From: Rhizobium sp. CCGE531
GTDB taxonomy: Bacteria; Pseudomonadota; Alphaproteobacteria; Rhizobiales; Rhizobiaceae
DNA: 64,000 nt
Assembly: GCF_003627795.1 (NCBI RefSeq)
Contig: NZ_CP032685.1
Coordinates: 124,001 to 188,000, forward strand
Direction: 5' to 3'
Shown: positions 52,346-61,818 of the stretch, in pieces
How positions within the stretch are numbered: position 1 is the stretch's first letter
How the letters are laid out: every line of letters starts with the position of its first letter
Position numbers and translations under genes: made by a program
The notes under the pieces: model-generated
Told to the model about the DNA's origin: nothing
The model's input: only the letters and a program-made list of their open reading frames with translations
Databases searched by the model: none

Positions 52346-53635
52346 TTAGATCCGATCACCAGCCCCGCCGTGGCCCATCGGCTTTCGAGGGATTTCGAGG
52401 GTGACGGCGAGGCCGCCGGCAGTGGGCAACGATGCGAACACGCGCCCGCCGTGGCGCTCGATCGCCTGGCAGGTGATTGCAAGGCCAAGGCCGTATCCGC
52501 CTCTCGTTACGGCGTCGTTGCCGCGCGAAAACGGCTGGAAGATGCGGTCCAGCTCATCCCGCCCGACCCCTGGCCCTTGATCGGTGACGCGGATGGTAAG
52601 CAGGTCGGATTTCGCTTCGCAAGATACGGTTATTCGGCTTTGAGCGGCGGTGTATTTGACGGCGTTCCGCACGACGTTTTCAAGTGCCCTATAGATCAAT
52701 TCGCCCTCGACTTCCGCCGGGAATGTGCCGCCGACACTGGTGGTGATCGAGATCTCCCGTGACTGCGCCTCGAAATCCGCGTCGCCCAGGATTTCGTTCA
52801 GAAGTTCGATGACATCGAGGGATTGGGTTTTCAGCGGTATGCTCGAGCCGGCGGTCAGCCTGGCAAGCGTCAGGATTTCGCCCACCAGCACATCGAGGCG
52901 TTCGACCTCCCGGTCCGCTCGGTCCAGCATGACGTCGAGTTTCGCCGGGTTTTGCCGCAGGACGCCCACGACGGCCTGCAGGCGGGATAGCGGCGAACGC
53001 AATTCATGGGAGACGTCGTGAAACAACTGCTGCTGTGCATCCTGAAATTCCTGCAGCCGCGCGGCACTGGAATCGAAGTCATGCGCGAGCGCCGTAACTT
53101 CGTCCGTGCGTCCCGCCATCTTGTCGCCGATGCGGAAGTCGAAGCGGCCATGTGCGAGCGCGCTCAGGCCGTCGCGCAGATGAACGACGGGGCGAATGAG
53201 GTATCGGGCGAGCGCGCCCGCCGATATCGTGCTCGATATCAGGATCGTGAGCCATGGCAGGAATGGAGCGAAGATTTCAAAGGTGAAACGCATCGGCGTC
53301 GTCACGAAAATTCGGTAGCAACTCCCATCCCTTGAGACAGAACGTGCATCGGTCGTGTTTCCCTGCGGGCAGGCGTTGGCGCTGGAACTCTTCGACATGG
53401 AAAGGCCAAGCGGCTGCGTCTTTTCGCTCGTGAACACGAAACGCCGGGCGGCGTCTTCGCTATCCTCAATCAGGATGTTTGCGGCAAGGTTGACGAGAAG
53501 CGTCCGCCGATCCTGTTCCAGTTCATGCGCGAAGGGAACCGCTTGAATGAGCTTCACTGTGATAATGACGATGCTGACGGTTGCTGCAAGCGTCAGCCAG
53601 ATAATCATGAAGAACTTCCAGAAGAGCTTGGGCAT
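52346..53635 (-). CDS. Sensor histidine kinase (CpxA/EnvZ-like)
   Basis: 429 residues from ATG at 53635 (MPKLFWKFFMIIWLTLAATV). Helix 1 spans ~8-30 and helix 2 ~122-143, enclosing a ~90-residue periplasmic sensor with two cysteines. HAMP follows (~144-196). HisKA has FHDVSHELRSPLSRLQ with phosphorylated His210. The ATPase domain shows NVVRNAVKYT, DQGPGVG and GGYGLGLAI. It starts 2 bp after its response regulator and ends 12 bp from a convergent hydrolase gene. The stimulus is probably envelope or metal stress, given the divergent RND pump. Confidence 0.92.
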   Translation of the reverse strand: MPKLFWKFFMIIWLTLAATVSIVIITVKLIQAVPFAHELEQDRRTLLVNLAANILIEDSEDAARRFVFTSEKTQPLGLSMSKSSSANACPQGNTTDARSVSRDGSCYRIFVTTPMRFTFEIFAPFLPWLTILISSTISAGALARYLIRPVVHLRDGLSALAHGRFDFRIGDKMAGRTDEVTALAHDFDSSAARLQEFQDAQQQLFHDVSHELRSPLSRLQAVVGVLRQNPAKLDVMLDRADREVERLDVLVGEILTLARLTAGSSIPLKTQSLDVIELLNEILGDADFEAQSREISITTSVGGTFPAEVEGELIYRALENVVRNAVKYTAAQSRITVSCEAKSDLLTIRVTDQGPGVGRDELDRIFQPFSRGNDAVTRGGYGLGLAITCQAIERHGGRVFASLPTAGGLAVTLEIPRKPMGHGGAGDRI

Positions 53636-53637
53636 GG

Positions 53638-54321
53638 TCAATCCACGAGCAGCTGATAGCCCAAACCTCGCACGGATTGGATCCAGGATTGACCGTCCCC
53701 TCGCAGCCCGAGCTTCTGACGAACGCTGCTGATATGAACATCGATGCGGCGATCGAAGGGCGTAAGCGGCTTTCCAAAAGCATGCTTGGAAATGTCCTGC
53801 TTTGACACCAGCTGGCCGGCGTTGCGGGCAAGGATTTCGAGCAGGCCGAACTCGGTGCCGGTCAGCTCCAACGGCTCGCCGCACCATTCGGCGCTTCTCT
53901 TACCGGGATGGATCACGAGCTGACCTGCCTTCACGACATCGATCGATGCGCCTGCCGGCTGGTGCGTCCGGCGCAAGATCGCGCGCAACCTCGCCGCAAG
54001 TTCGCCAGGCGAGCATGGCTTCGGAACATAATCGTCAGCGCCAAGGTTCAAGCCGGATATTCTGTCGACATCATCGCCTCTTGCCGTCAGCATCAGCACG
54101 GGGATCTGGCTCAGCTTGCGAATTCTCTGCAGAACTTCGATCCCGTTCATCCGGGGCATCATGATATCAAGGACGATGATATCGACCGTATTTCCGGCGG
54201 CAGCGGCAATGGCTGCGCGCCCATCCGTGTCGGTTGCGACGTCATATCCTTCCTCGATGAGATATTCCTGCAAAAGCATCGTTAGCTCGACATCATCGTC
54301 GATGAGAAGAACCTTGCTCAT
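53638..54321 (-). CDS. OmpR-family response regulator (CpxR-like)
   Basis: 227 residues. Receiver domain: LLIDDDVELT near 6-14, phosphoacceptor Asp52 in IIVLDIMMPRMNG, MLTARGD and the KP switch lysine. The winged helix (~125-225) has LTGTEFGLLEILARN, then RRIDVHISSVRQKLG and VRGLGYQLLVD, a standard OmpR DNA-binding end. It is encoded just before its kinase and divergent from a second RND pump, with a repeated ACTTAACA motif in the gap, so pump control is likely. Confidence 0.93.
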   Translation of the reverse strand: MSKVLLIDDDVELTMLLQEYLIEEGYDVATDTDGRAAIAAAAGNTVDIIVLDIMMPRMNGIEVLQRIRKLSQIPVLMLTARGDDVDRISGLNLGADDYVPKPCSPGELAARLRAILRRTHQPAGASIDVVKAGQLVIHPGKRSAEWCGEPLELTGTEFGLLEILARNAGQLVSKQDISKHAFGKPLTPFDRRIDVHISSVRQKLGLRGDGQSWIQSVRGLGYQLLVD

Positions 54322-54391
54322 TCACCCTGTCCATCATTCGTATCGGCGATCCCTACAATATAAAGCCGAAGGTCGGGCCAAGTTTTACATA

Positions 54392-54420
54392 ACTTAACAC
54401 TCCCTTGACCGCACTTAACA
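54392..54420. promoter_or_regulatory. Direct-repeat site between response regulator and RND pump
   Basis: ACTTAACA occurs at 54392-54399 and again at 54413-54420, with starts exactly 21 bp apart (two helical turns). OmpR-type regulators bind such tandem half-sites head to tail. The site lies between the divergent regulator and pump genes. Confidence 0.55.
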
Positions 54421-54510
54421 TTCGTCCGGCTACTGATTGATATCGGCGAGCTGTGATCGGTTGCGTGATTGGAATAGCGCGCGCTCCTGCCAGAAACCGC
54501 AAGGCGAGAA

Positions 54511-54540
54511 CTGCCCGGAACTGCCCGGAACTGCAAGGAA
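54511..54540 (+). repeat. Three 10-bp tandem repeats before the adaptor gene
   Basis: CTGCCCGGAA occurs twice (54511-54530) and a third unit reads CTGCAAGGAA (54531-54540). The changed unit supplies AAGGAA, the likely ribosome-binding site for the TTG start at 54548. Confidence 0.65.
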
Positions 54541-54547
54541 TGCATTA

Positions 54548-55627
54548 TTGAAAAAGCCGTCCATAAGGTTCGCAGCCGCATTCGTCGCGGCTACGCTTCT
54601 CTTTCCCTTTTCCTTTCGAAATGCCGCGGCGGAACAGACATCAGCACCCGCTCTTACCGTTTCCCTTGCTACGCCGGAGCAACGGGAATGGCCGGAGACC
54701 GTTCCGGCGAGCGGTTGGCTAAAGTCGTGGCAGGATGCAATCATCGCCTCGGAAACGAGCGGCCTGCGCATCACGGATATTCTGGTCGATGTCGGATCCG
54801 TGGTCAAGAAAGGGCAGACGCTGGCGCGGCTATCGCAGGATAGCGTTCTGGCCGAGCTTCGCAAACAGGAAGCTGCTGTCGTGACGGCCAAGGCCAAGCT
54901 GGCCAAAGCCACGGCCGACGCAGATCGGGCGAGGCAGCTGCGGTCTTCCGGCGCTTTGTCCGCTGAGAAGATCACCGAATATTTTGCCGACGAGCAAACC
55001 GCGACCGCGAGCCTCGCATCCGAGGAGGCGGCGCTCGACAGTGAAAAGATCAAGCTTGCTCAAACGACGATTACGGCCGTGGACGATGGCCTGATAACCT
55101 CGCGCTCCGCGGATCTCGGCACGGTCGTTTCCACCGGCACCGAGCTGTTTCGCATGGTTCGCCAGCAGCGTGTCGAATGGCAGGCGGAAGTATCGGCTCG
55201 CTATCTTCCCAGCATTTCGGAAGGCTTGAAGGCCACCATCAACGGCCCCGACGGCCGCCGGATCGAGGGGAAGGTGCGGCTGGTTGGCCCATCGGTAAGC
55301 ACCGATACAAGCCGCGCAATCATCTATGTCGCGCTGCCGGCAGATGTGCGGCCGCGGATCGGGTTCTACGTCACGGGCAGCATAGAGCTGCGGACGGCGC
55401 CGGCCATGACTGTTCCCGAAACGGCGATCGTTTTCCGCGACGGCCTTAGCTACGTTTTCACGGAAGGCGACGACAGCCGCGTGCGACGGGTCCGGGTGGA
55501 GACCGGGCGTCGCAATAATGGCGAAGTCGAAATCCTTTCCGGCATCGAGCGGTCCACGAAGGTCGTCACGTCAGGCGGAGCGTTTCTGTCCGACAATGAT
55601 CTTGTAAAAATTGCGGAGACGCACTGA
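54548..55627 (+). CDS. RND efflux periplasmic adaptor
   Basis: 359 residues if started at TTG (54548), 8 nt after AAGGA. No in-frame ATG fits. The signal peptide is LKKPSIRFAAAFVAATLLFP ending near AAAEQ. The lipoyl domain opens at VPASGWLKSWQDAIIASETS, then GLRITDILVDVGSVVKKGQT; a coiled coil (~100-160) and barrel domains follow. It links pump and outer-membrane channel. The stop overlaps the pump start in TGATG, so translation is coupled. It lies divergent from a CpxR-like regulator. The non-ATG start may keep expression low. Confidence 0.85.
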   Translation: MKKPSIRFAAAFVAATLLFPFSFRNAAAEQTSAPALTVSLATPEQREWPETVPASGWLKSWQDAIIASETSGLRITDILVDVGSVVKKGQTLARLSQDSVLAELRKQEAAVVTAKAKLAKATADADRARQLRSSGALSAEKITEYFADEQTATASLASEEAALDSEKIKLAQTTITAVDDGLITSRSADLGTVVSTGTELFRMVRQQRVEWQAEVSARYLPSISEGLKATINGPDGRRIEGKVRLVGPSVSTDTSRAIIYVALPADVRPRIGFYVTGSIELRTAPAMTVPETAIVFRDGLSYVFTEGDDSRVRRVRVETGRRNNGEVEILSGIERSTKVVTSGGAFLSDNDLVKIAETH

Positions 55628-58600
55628 TGAATTTCTCAGCATGGTCCATTCGCAATCCCGTGCCGGCGATTTTGCTGTTTGCAATGCTCGGCCTTGGCGG
55701 GCTCCTGGCCTTCAAACAGCTGGCGATCCAGAATTTCCCGGATATGGATCTGCCAACGATCAAAATCTCCGCGACGCTCGACGGCGCCGCCCCGACGCAG
55801 CTCGAGACGGAGGTCGCCCGCACCATCGAGGACAGTCTCGCTTCCCTCAGCTATCTCGATCACATCACCACGACGATTACCGACGGTACGGTCTCGATCA
55901 AGGTTTCCTTCAAACTCGACAAGGACAGCGAAGCGGCATTGAACGAAGTCCGCAATGCCATCGATAGCGTGAAGGCCGATCTTCCCTCGCAGATGGAGAC
56001 GCCGAGCGTTACCAAGGATACCGTCCAAAGCTCCGCGCTGGTTGCCTATGCCGTGCGCTCGACCAGCCTCGACGAGACCGAATTGTCCTGGTTCATCGAC
56101 AACGATCTGACCAAGGCGTTGCTGTCGGTGCCGGGTGTCGGGCAGGTCAACCGTATCGGCGGTGTCGATCGCGAAGTTCACGTGGATCTCGATCCCGGGA
56201 CCATGGCATCGCTCGGGGTCACCGCGGCCACCGTATCGTCGCAGTTGAAGGCCGTTCAAGCGGACACATCGGGCGGTCTTGGCGAGATCGGCGGCACCCG
56301 TCAAACCCTACGCACCCTTGGCAACCTTCCGTCGGTCGAGGCGCTGAAGGCACTTAGTATTCCCCTGGCGAATGGCCAGCAGGCGCGTCTCGACGATGTC
56401 GCATCGGTCAAGGACAGTTTCGCGGATCGCACCTCGATCGCCTATCTCGACGGCAAGCCTGTCATCGCCGTCGAGATCAAGCGTTCGAAAGGCTTTTCGG
56501 ATAGCGGTGTCGCGGAAGATGTCGATGCGGCAATCAAGACGTTCGCCGCCGCTCACCCCAATGTGCAAATCGATCAGGCCTACAGCACGATCGGGCCGAT
56601 CATGGATAACTACCATGGCTCGATGCACATGCTGTATGAAGGTGCCATCCTCGCAATCATCGTGGTCTGGTTATTCCTTCGCGATTGGCGCGCGACTATC
56701 CTGTCCGCGGTGGCACTGCCTCTGTCGGTCATCCCGACGTTTCTTGCCATGTATTTTGCAGGCTTCAGTCTGAACATCCTCACGCTGCTTTCCCTGTCAT
56801 TGGTGATCGGCATACTCGTGGATGACGCCATCGTCGAAATCGAGAACATTGCCCGCCACCTGCAGATGGGCAAGCGGCCGATCGATGCCGCGATGGAGGC
56901 GGCCAACGAGATTGGACTTGCTGTCATTGCAACGACCTTTACGCTCGTTGCAGTCTTTCTGCCGACAGCTTTCATGAGCGGCATCCCCGGGCTTCTGTTC
57001 CGGCAATTCGGAGTTACCGCCGCCGTCGCGGTCCTTGCCTCGCTTGTTGTCGCGCGTCTCCTGACGCCCATGATGGCAGCCTATTTCATGAAGGCTCATC
57101 CGTCCGAAGAGAAGGACGGCCGCATCATGCGCGCCTATCTGGCCGTCGCGAAAGCCGCCCTGAATTACAGGAAGACCACGGTTACGATAACGGCCGTCAT
57201 CGTGGCGCTTTCGCTTTCGACCATCCCTTTTCTGAAATCTGGCTTTTTGCCGGCTTCTGACGATGCGCGCACGCAAATCACGCTCACGATGCAGCCCGGC
57301 TCCACTATCCGGCAGACTGACGTAATGGCGCGCAAAGCCGCGGATATTGTCGGCAAGCTGCGCGACGTCACGCATGTATTTTCCTCGGTCGGTTCGTCAT
57401 CCTCCGGCGGCGGTATGGACAGCAGTTCCACGAGCGATGTCGGCTCCGCCACGATCGTGGTCGTCCTGACACCCATTTCCGAGCGCAATCGGAAACAAGC
57501 GGAGATCGAAAACGATATTCGCCAGGCACTCTCCGCCCTTCCGGGAATGCGTGTGGAAGTCGGTAGCAGCGGCAACGGCACCAAGCTCGAGATTACCCTT
57601 GCCAGCGACGATGCCGGTGCGCTCGACAGCGCAAGCACGGCGCTGGAGGAGCAGCTTCGAACGGTTCAGGGGATCGGCGCGGTGACATCGACGGCAGCCA
57701 GGCAGGCGCCCGAGATCCAGATCACGCCCGATTTTGCCCGCGCCGCGGCGCTTGGCATAACCTCGAATTCGGTCGCCAGCGCCGTGCGCGTGGCGACAAA
57801 CGGAGAATATTCCGCGGATCTGCCAAAGCTTACCCTGCCGCAGCGGCAGATCCCGATCGTCGTCCGCTTTTCGCCCGAAACGCGCGCCAGCCTCGACGAT
57901 ATCAAGAATGTGCGGGTGGCCGGAACGAACGGCAATGTCGACCTCGGCTCGATTGCCGATATCCGCATCGGCGGCAGTCCTTCCGAGATCGACCGCATCG
58001 ACCGTATGCGCAATGTCACCGTCTCCGTCGAACTGAATGGCCGGATTTTGGGCGACGTCAACCGCGAGGCGAAGGCGCTGCCGGCGCTTCAGCATCTGCC
58101 GCCGGGTGTCACGCTCGTGGAGCAGGGGGAATTGCAGCGAAGCTCGGAGCTGTTCCAGAGCTTCGGCCTTGCCATGGCGATCGGCATCTTCTGCATCTAC
58201 GCCGTCCTCGTCCTGCTGTTCCATGATTTCCTGCAGCCGCTTACCCTGCTGATGGCTCTGCCGCTCTCGCTCGGTGGTGCGCTCGTGCCGCTCGTGATGA
58301 CTGGAACGAGCTTCTCGATGGCGGCCGTCATCGGGCTGCTCATGCTCATGGGCGTGGTGACGAAGAACTCCATCCTGCTCATCGAATATGCGATCATGTC
58401 GCGACGGCAAGGCATGTCCCGGTTCGACGCGCTCATCGATGCATGTCACAAACGCGCGCGGCCGATCGTCATGACCACCATTGCCATGGCGTCGGGCATG
58501 CTTCCGGTTGCCCTTAGCCTGACCGGCGGCGATTCGAGCTTCCGTCAGCCGATGGCGATCGTGGTGATCGGCGGCGTGACGACCTCGACCTTGCTGAGCC

Positions 58601-58776
58601 TCATTGTCATCCCTGTCATCTTCACCTTTGTCGATGATTTGGAAACGGTCCTCAAGCGGCTCCTGCGCCGCGTCGGCCTGGCTCATGAAACCGCCACCGA
58701 AACTCCGGCGCCCGATGGTCACGAGGCTATCGCCTTCAACTCCGATCGTGCACGGCGAGGACATGGTCACGGTTAA
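55627..58776 (+). CDS. RND efflux pump, inner-membrane permease
   Basis: 1049 residues, HAE-RND type. The N-terminus WSIRNPVPAILLFAMLGLGG LLAF is the first helix. Helix 4 has ILVDDAIVEIENIARHLQMG, with the proton-relay Asp pair and a glutamate typical of this group. GYFVP-type and GVVTKNSILLIEYAIMSRRQG segments lie in the second half. It should export toxic organic compounds from periplasm or inner membrane using proton flow. One adaptor precedes it; no outer-membrane channel is adjacent. It is probably controlled by the divergent two-component system. Confidence 0.92.
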   Translation: MNFSAWSIRNPVPAILLFAMLGLGGLLAFKQLAIQNFPDMDLPTIKISATLDGAAPTQLETEVARTIEDSLASLSYLDHITTTITDGTVSIKVSFKLDKDSEAALNEVRNAIDSVKADLPSQMETPSVTKDTVQSSALVAYAVRSTSLDETELSWFIDNDLTKALLSVPGVGQVNRIGGVDREVHVDLDPGTMASLGVTAATVSSQLKAVQADTSGGLGEIGGTRQTLRTLGNLPSVEALKALSIPLANGQQARLDDVASVKDSFADRTSIAYLDGKPVIAVEIKRSKGFSDSGVAEDVDAAIKTFAAAHPNVQIDQAYSTIGPIMDNYHGSMHMLYEGAILAIIVVWLFLRDWRATILSAVALPLSVIPTFLAMYFAGFSLNILTLLSLSLVIGILVDDAIVEIENIARHLQMGKRPIDAAMEAANEIGLAVIATTFTLVAVFLPTAFMSGIPGLLFRQFGVTAAVAVLASLVVARLLTPMMAAYFMKAHPSEEKDGRIMRAYLAVAKAALNYRKTTVTITAVIVALSLSTIPFLKSGFLPASDDARTQITLTMQPGSTIRQTDVMARKAADIVGKLRDVTHVFSSVGSSSSGGGMDSSSTSDVGSATIVVVLTPISERNRKQAEIENDIRQALSALPGMRVEVGSSGNGTKLEITLASDDAGALDSASTALEEQLRTVQGIGAVTSTAARQAPEIQITPDFARAAALGITSNSVASAVRVATNGEYSADLPKLTLPQRQIPIVVRFSPETRASLDDIKNVRVAGTNGNVDLGSIADIRIGGSPSEIDRIDRMRNVTVSVELNGRILGDVNREAKALPALQHLPPGVTLVEQGELQRSSELFQSFGLAMAIGIFCIYAVLVLLFHDFLQPLTLLMALPLSLGGALVPLVMTGTSFSMAAVIGLLMLMGVVTKNSILLIEYAIMSRRQGMSRFDALIDACHKRARPIVMTTIAMASGMLPVALSLTGGDSSFRQPMAIVVIGGVTTSTLLSLIVIPVIFTFVDDLETVLKRLLRRVGLAHETATETPAPDGHEAIAFNSDRARRGHGHG

Positions 58777-58907
58777 TCCCCGTTTTGGAGAGTTGTCAGC
58801 CCGGCCGCCTGTTGATGTTCGTCGCCTTTCGGCTGGCATGCATCGCGGTTTGCGCCGACGCCTTCGCCCTCGAACGCAATACCGAATTGGAGAGACAAAG
58901 GAGATCC

Positions 58908-59627
58908 ATGAGTCTAACCATCATCCCCGATATTCTCGTTGTAGATGATGATCGGAAGGTTCGCTCTCTCCTCAGCCAATATCTTGGCGAGCAAGGCTTT
59001 CACGTGAGAACGGCAAGCAATCTCCTGGGGTGCAATGAGGCTTTCGCTCTGCGACCTCCCGATCTTGTCGTCTCGGAGATCATGCTGCCCGACGGATCGG
59101 GTCTCGATTTCTGCCGCGAACTGCGAAACAGTCGCTCCCGCGTTCCGGTCATCTTGCTAACTGACCTGAAGGAGGACATCGATCGGATTCTCGGTCTTGA
59201 GATCGGCGCGGACGATTATCTTGGCAAGCCATTCAATCCGCGTGAGCTGGCAGCTCGCATCCGTGCCGTCCTGCGCCGAATGAGCTACAGGAAGTCACCA
59301 GAATCCGAGGCAAAACGTTTTACGTTCGCTGACATCGCACTTGATCCGCAGCTTTGCCGCGTGACAAGGAGTAACGGCGAGCTGATCTCACTGACTGGAG
59401 CCGAATTTGATCTGCTCAAGGCGTTTCTGGAACGTGCTGGCCGATTGCTGTCGCGCGATCAACTACTCGACCTGACGCAGAAGCGCGACCGCGACCCCGC
59501 GGATCGCTCAATCGATGTCCTCATCAGCCGGCTGCGTCGCAAGCTCGGTGAAACACCCGAGGAGCCGATATTCAGGACGATCCGTAACGGCGGCTATCAG
59601 CTTGTGGTCCCGGTGGCGACAGCTTGA
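58908..59627 (+). CDS. OmpR-type regulator with Glu at the phosphoacceptor position
   Basis: 239 residues from ATG at 58908 (AAAGGAGAT just upstream). The receiver domain has DILVVDDDRK near 8-17, LLTD with Thr85 and the switch Lys107 in DDYLGKPFNPREL. The phosphoacceptor segment reads PDLVVSEIMLPDGSG, so residue 57 is Glu, not Asp. The winged helix (~145-235) is complete (LTGAEFDLLKAFLERAGRLL, RSIDVLISRLRRKLG, RNGGYQLVV). No kinase gene is adjacent. A Glu here often mimics phosphorylation, so it may be constantly active or non-phosphorylated. Confidence 0.9.
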   Translation: MSLTIIPDILVVDDDRKVRSLLSQYLGEQGFHVRTASNLLGCNEAFALRPPDLVVSEIMLPDGSGLDFCRELRNSRSRVPVILLTDLKEDIDRILGLEIGADDYLGKPFNPRELAARIRAVLRRMSYRKSPESEAKRFTFADIALDPQLCRVTRSNGELISLTGAEFDLLKAFLERAGRLLSRDQLLDLTQKRDRDPADRSIDVLISRLRRKLGETPEEPIFRTIRNGGYQLVVPVATA

Positions 59628-59801
59628 CGTCATTGCGTCGCATTCACAGCAGATCGGGAATTGTCTGAGGCTGACATCATTGTGGAACGCACCTGGCGAA
59701 GGCGGCATCTATCGCCAGGTGGATCGGCGCGCGACCAGATCATGGCCATCTGCCGTTACCGTCAGCTAATATAGGCAACTCATCGTTTATCACAAACGAC
59801 C

Positions 59802-60230
59802 TTACTCGGTTTCTCGGGCCGGCCATCCCACCGTGGCGGCAAGTACGCTGCCTGGCCCATGTACGGCGGCAAAGAGCAGGCCAGCCACGAAAGTAAAGTG
59901 ATCGACGAAGAAGCCGAATTCGGCCTGATTACCCGCCCAGTGAGACGGGCCGTGGAATGAGAATCCAAGGAAGATGACATAGAGGGCTGCAATGATCGCC
60001 GCAGGCGTGAAGAAGGCACCGGTGAGGAAGGCTATGACCAGCAGCGCCTCGAGAGCCGCTGCGCACCAGGCGAGAAACAGCGGTAACGGGAAGCCGGCGG
60101 CGGCGATGTAGCCAGCGGTCGCGCTCATGTCCATGAACTTGAATGAGACTGCCATCAGGAAGACGGCCGCGAAGATCAGACGGGCGATGAGAATGGCGGC
60201 GGTCTGCCAGGTCGATTGAGTATTTTCCAC
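59802..60230 (-). CDS. DoxX-family membrane protein
   Basis: 142 residues from a GTG start at 60230, 6 nt after GGAGG. Four hydrophobic helices: ILIARLIFAAVFLMAVSFKF, then MDMSATAGYIAAAGFPLPLF, LEALLVIAFLTGAFFTPAAI and a late helix around HFTFVAGLLFAAVHGPGS. This is the DoxX pattern, including the Lys in helix 1. DoxX-like proteins are small inner-membrane proteins, some linked to thiosulfate or oxidative metabolism. Isolated gene; function unknown. A longer frame to 60383 lacks a better start. Confidence 0.8.
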   Translation of the reverse strand: MENTQSTWQTAAILIARLIFAAVFLMAVSFKFMDMSATAGYIAAAGFPLPLFLAWCAAALEALLVIAFLTGAFFTPAAIIAALYVIFLGFSFHGPSHWAGNQAEFGFFVDHFTFVAGLLFAAVHGPGSVLAATVGWPARETE

Positions 60231-60404
60231 GATGTTCCTCCGGTTTGAAAGCGGTTGATGCTCCAAGGACGGCCAGCGGAAGGAAATTCCGACAGAGGTC
60301 GAAAACTTTTTTGGAGCCATCCATCGTTGGACGCGCCCCGCTTCATGAGCCGTCGGTAAACTCGTATGACACTGATATCTCAAACCCGTCGCGAGCGAAG
60401 TCCA

Positions 60405-61556
60405 TCACAACACCGTCTCGAACAAGGGGACCAATGCCGCGCCGATTGCGCCGGGGGAATCGATCATCTCTGCTACGCTCAGCTTAGGCACGTCTCGCAA
60501 CGCGCCGTGACGAGGCAGATTGTTGATCTCGGTCCGTTCGATCATCATCCTTGCCAGCCGATGCGGAAGTTCACCGCCAAGCACGATCAAGGCGGGGTCG
60601 AATACCGCACAGATCGCGTTGATGGCGCGATTATGCGCCGGCATCACGCGATCGACCCATTCGGCGACGTCATCCCAATTCAGCAGCTCTTCGCGTTTGA
60701 GATCCCGCAACGTCAGATCCGGGTATCCTTTGGCACGAAGATGTTCGAGCAAGACACCGAGCGCCGGGCGATCTCCGTAATCCTGGCGCTCGAAGAGAAC
60801 CGAAAACTCACCGGCATTGCCGAAACTGCCGCGAAACGGCATGCCTGCGGAAACCAGACCGCCGCCATAACCATGAAGATGCGCGATATAGGCGAAATCC
60901 GGAGCATCGCGACCGACGCCGAAGATCGCCTCCGCCAAGGCCGCGGTCCTTGCAACATTGTCTGCCCAAACCGGCAAGCCAAGCCTGCTGCCGACGATCG
61001 GTGCCAGGTCGATCAATGACCAGTGAGCGAGCGGCAGCGGACAATTGAAGGCAGTTTCGAGCATGCGGTGCCCGGAGACTGCCAGGCCGACGCCGAGGAT
61101 ATCGCCGCGCTTGGCGTTCCGGCGGACAAGAAGCTCTTCGAGCGCGGCTTCGATCCGGTCCAATTCTGTCGGAAGCGAGGATCCCGCCTGCGGAATTTCC
61201 ATGTTTTCCAGAGGCTCTCCGAAACCCATGAGACAAAGGCCGATCGAACCGACGTTCACCGAGATTCCGAGCGTCAAACACCAGTCTCTGCACAGCGTCA
61301 GTCCAGGGCTTGGCGGTCCGGGACGGTGGGTTTCCGACGCGGAAAAGACGATCATGCTTCGATCATGCAGTCGCCCGACAATTCGATGCAGGGACTGTTG
61401 AGTGAGGTCGAGCGGCTCGGTCAGGTCGGAGCGTTCAATTCCAGGAGACTTCCAGATCAGCCGCAACAGGTCTCGTTCGTTACGCGAAGCCACGCGTGGA
61501 GGTTGAAGGTCCCGCAAGAAATGGACGGCAACATGGTCTAGCGGATCATACTTCAT
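60405..61556 (-). CDS. ROK-family transcriptional regulator
   Basis: 383 residues. The N-terminal helix-turn-helix (~20-75) reads SRNERDLLRLIWKSPGIERS then LTQQSLHRIVGRLHDRSMI. The ROK sugar-kinase-fold domain follows with ILGVGLAVSGH near 155, WADNVARTAALAEAIFG near 195-212 and a closing PALIVLGGELP. The usual ROK zinc motif (GHx...CxCGxxGCxE) is missing: the region reads GNAGEFSVLFERQDYGDRPA. It probably controls sugar-related genes, in line with the window's glycoside enzymes, but the target is unknown. Monocistronic. Confidence 0.82.
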   Translation of the reverse strand: MKYDPLDHVAVHFLRDLQPPRVASRNERDLLRLIWKSPGIERSDLTEPLDLTQQSLHRIVGRLHDRSMIVFSASETHRPGPPSPGLTLCRDWCLTLGISVNVGSIGLCLMGFGEPLENMEIPQAGSSLPTELDRIEAALEELLVRRNAKRGDILGVGLAVSGHRMLETAFNCPLPLAHWSLIDLAPIVGSRLGLPVWADNVARTAALAEAIFGVGRDAPDFAYIAHLHGYGGGLVSAGMPFRGSFGNAGEFSVLFERQDYGDRPALGVLLEHLRAKGYPDLTLRDLKREELLNWDDVAEWVDRVMPAHNRAINAICAVFDPALIVLGGELPHRLARMMIERTEINNLPRHGALRDVPKLSVAEMIDSPGAIGAALVPLFETVL

Positions 61557-61818
61557 TTTCTGATCATTTTAATTTACACTGCAGGTGTGAATCTTTTGAG
61601 GCTGCTTCGTTTTGTCAAGCTGAGGAACACGATCCCGATCGCCGGTCCTGCTTACTTCATCAGGATCGGCCAAGCCAGCGGAGATCGCGCCAATCCCTGC
61701 CTGACAAAAGAGGCGGCATCGGAGCGTTTGGTGGGGGCGTCACATCGGTGTTGCGGCAATCTCAGGCGAGACGCAGCACGCGGATGACGAGTACGCAAGG
61801 GAGTAAGAGCCAAGCTGC

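Noticed and set aside
57397..58839. Long minus-strand open frame of 480 codons
   Set aside because: It lies antisense to the second RND pump gene and shows only low-complexity charged sequence.
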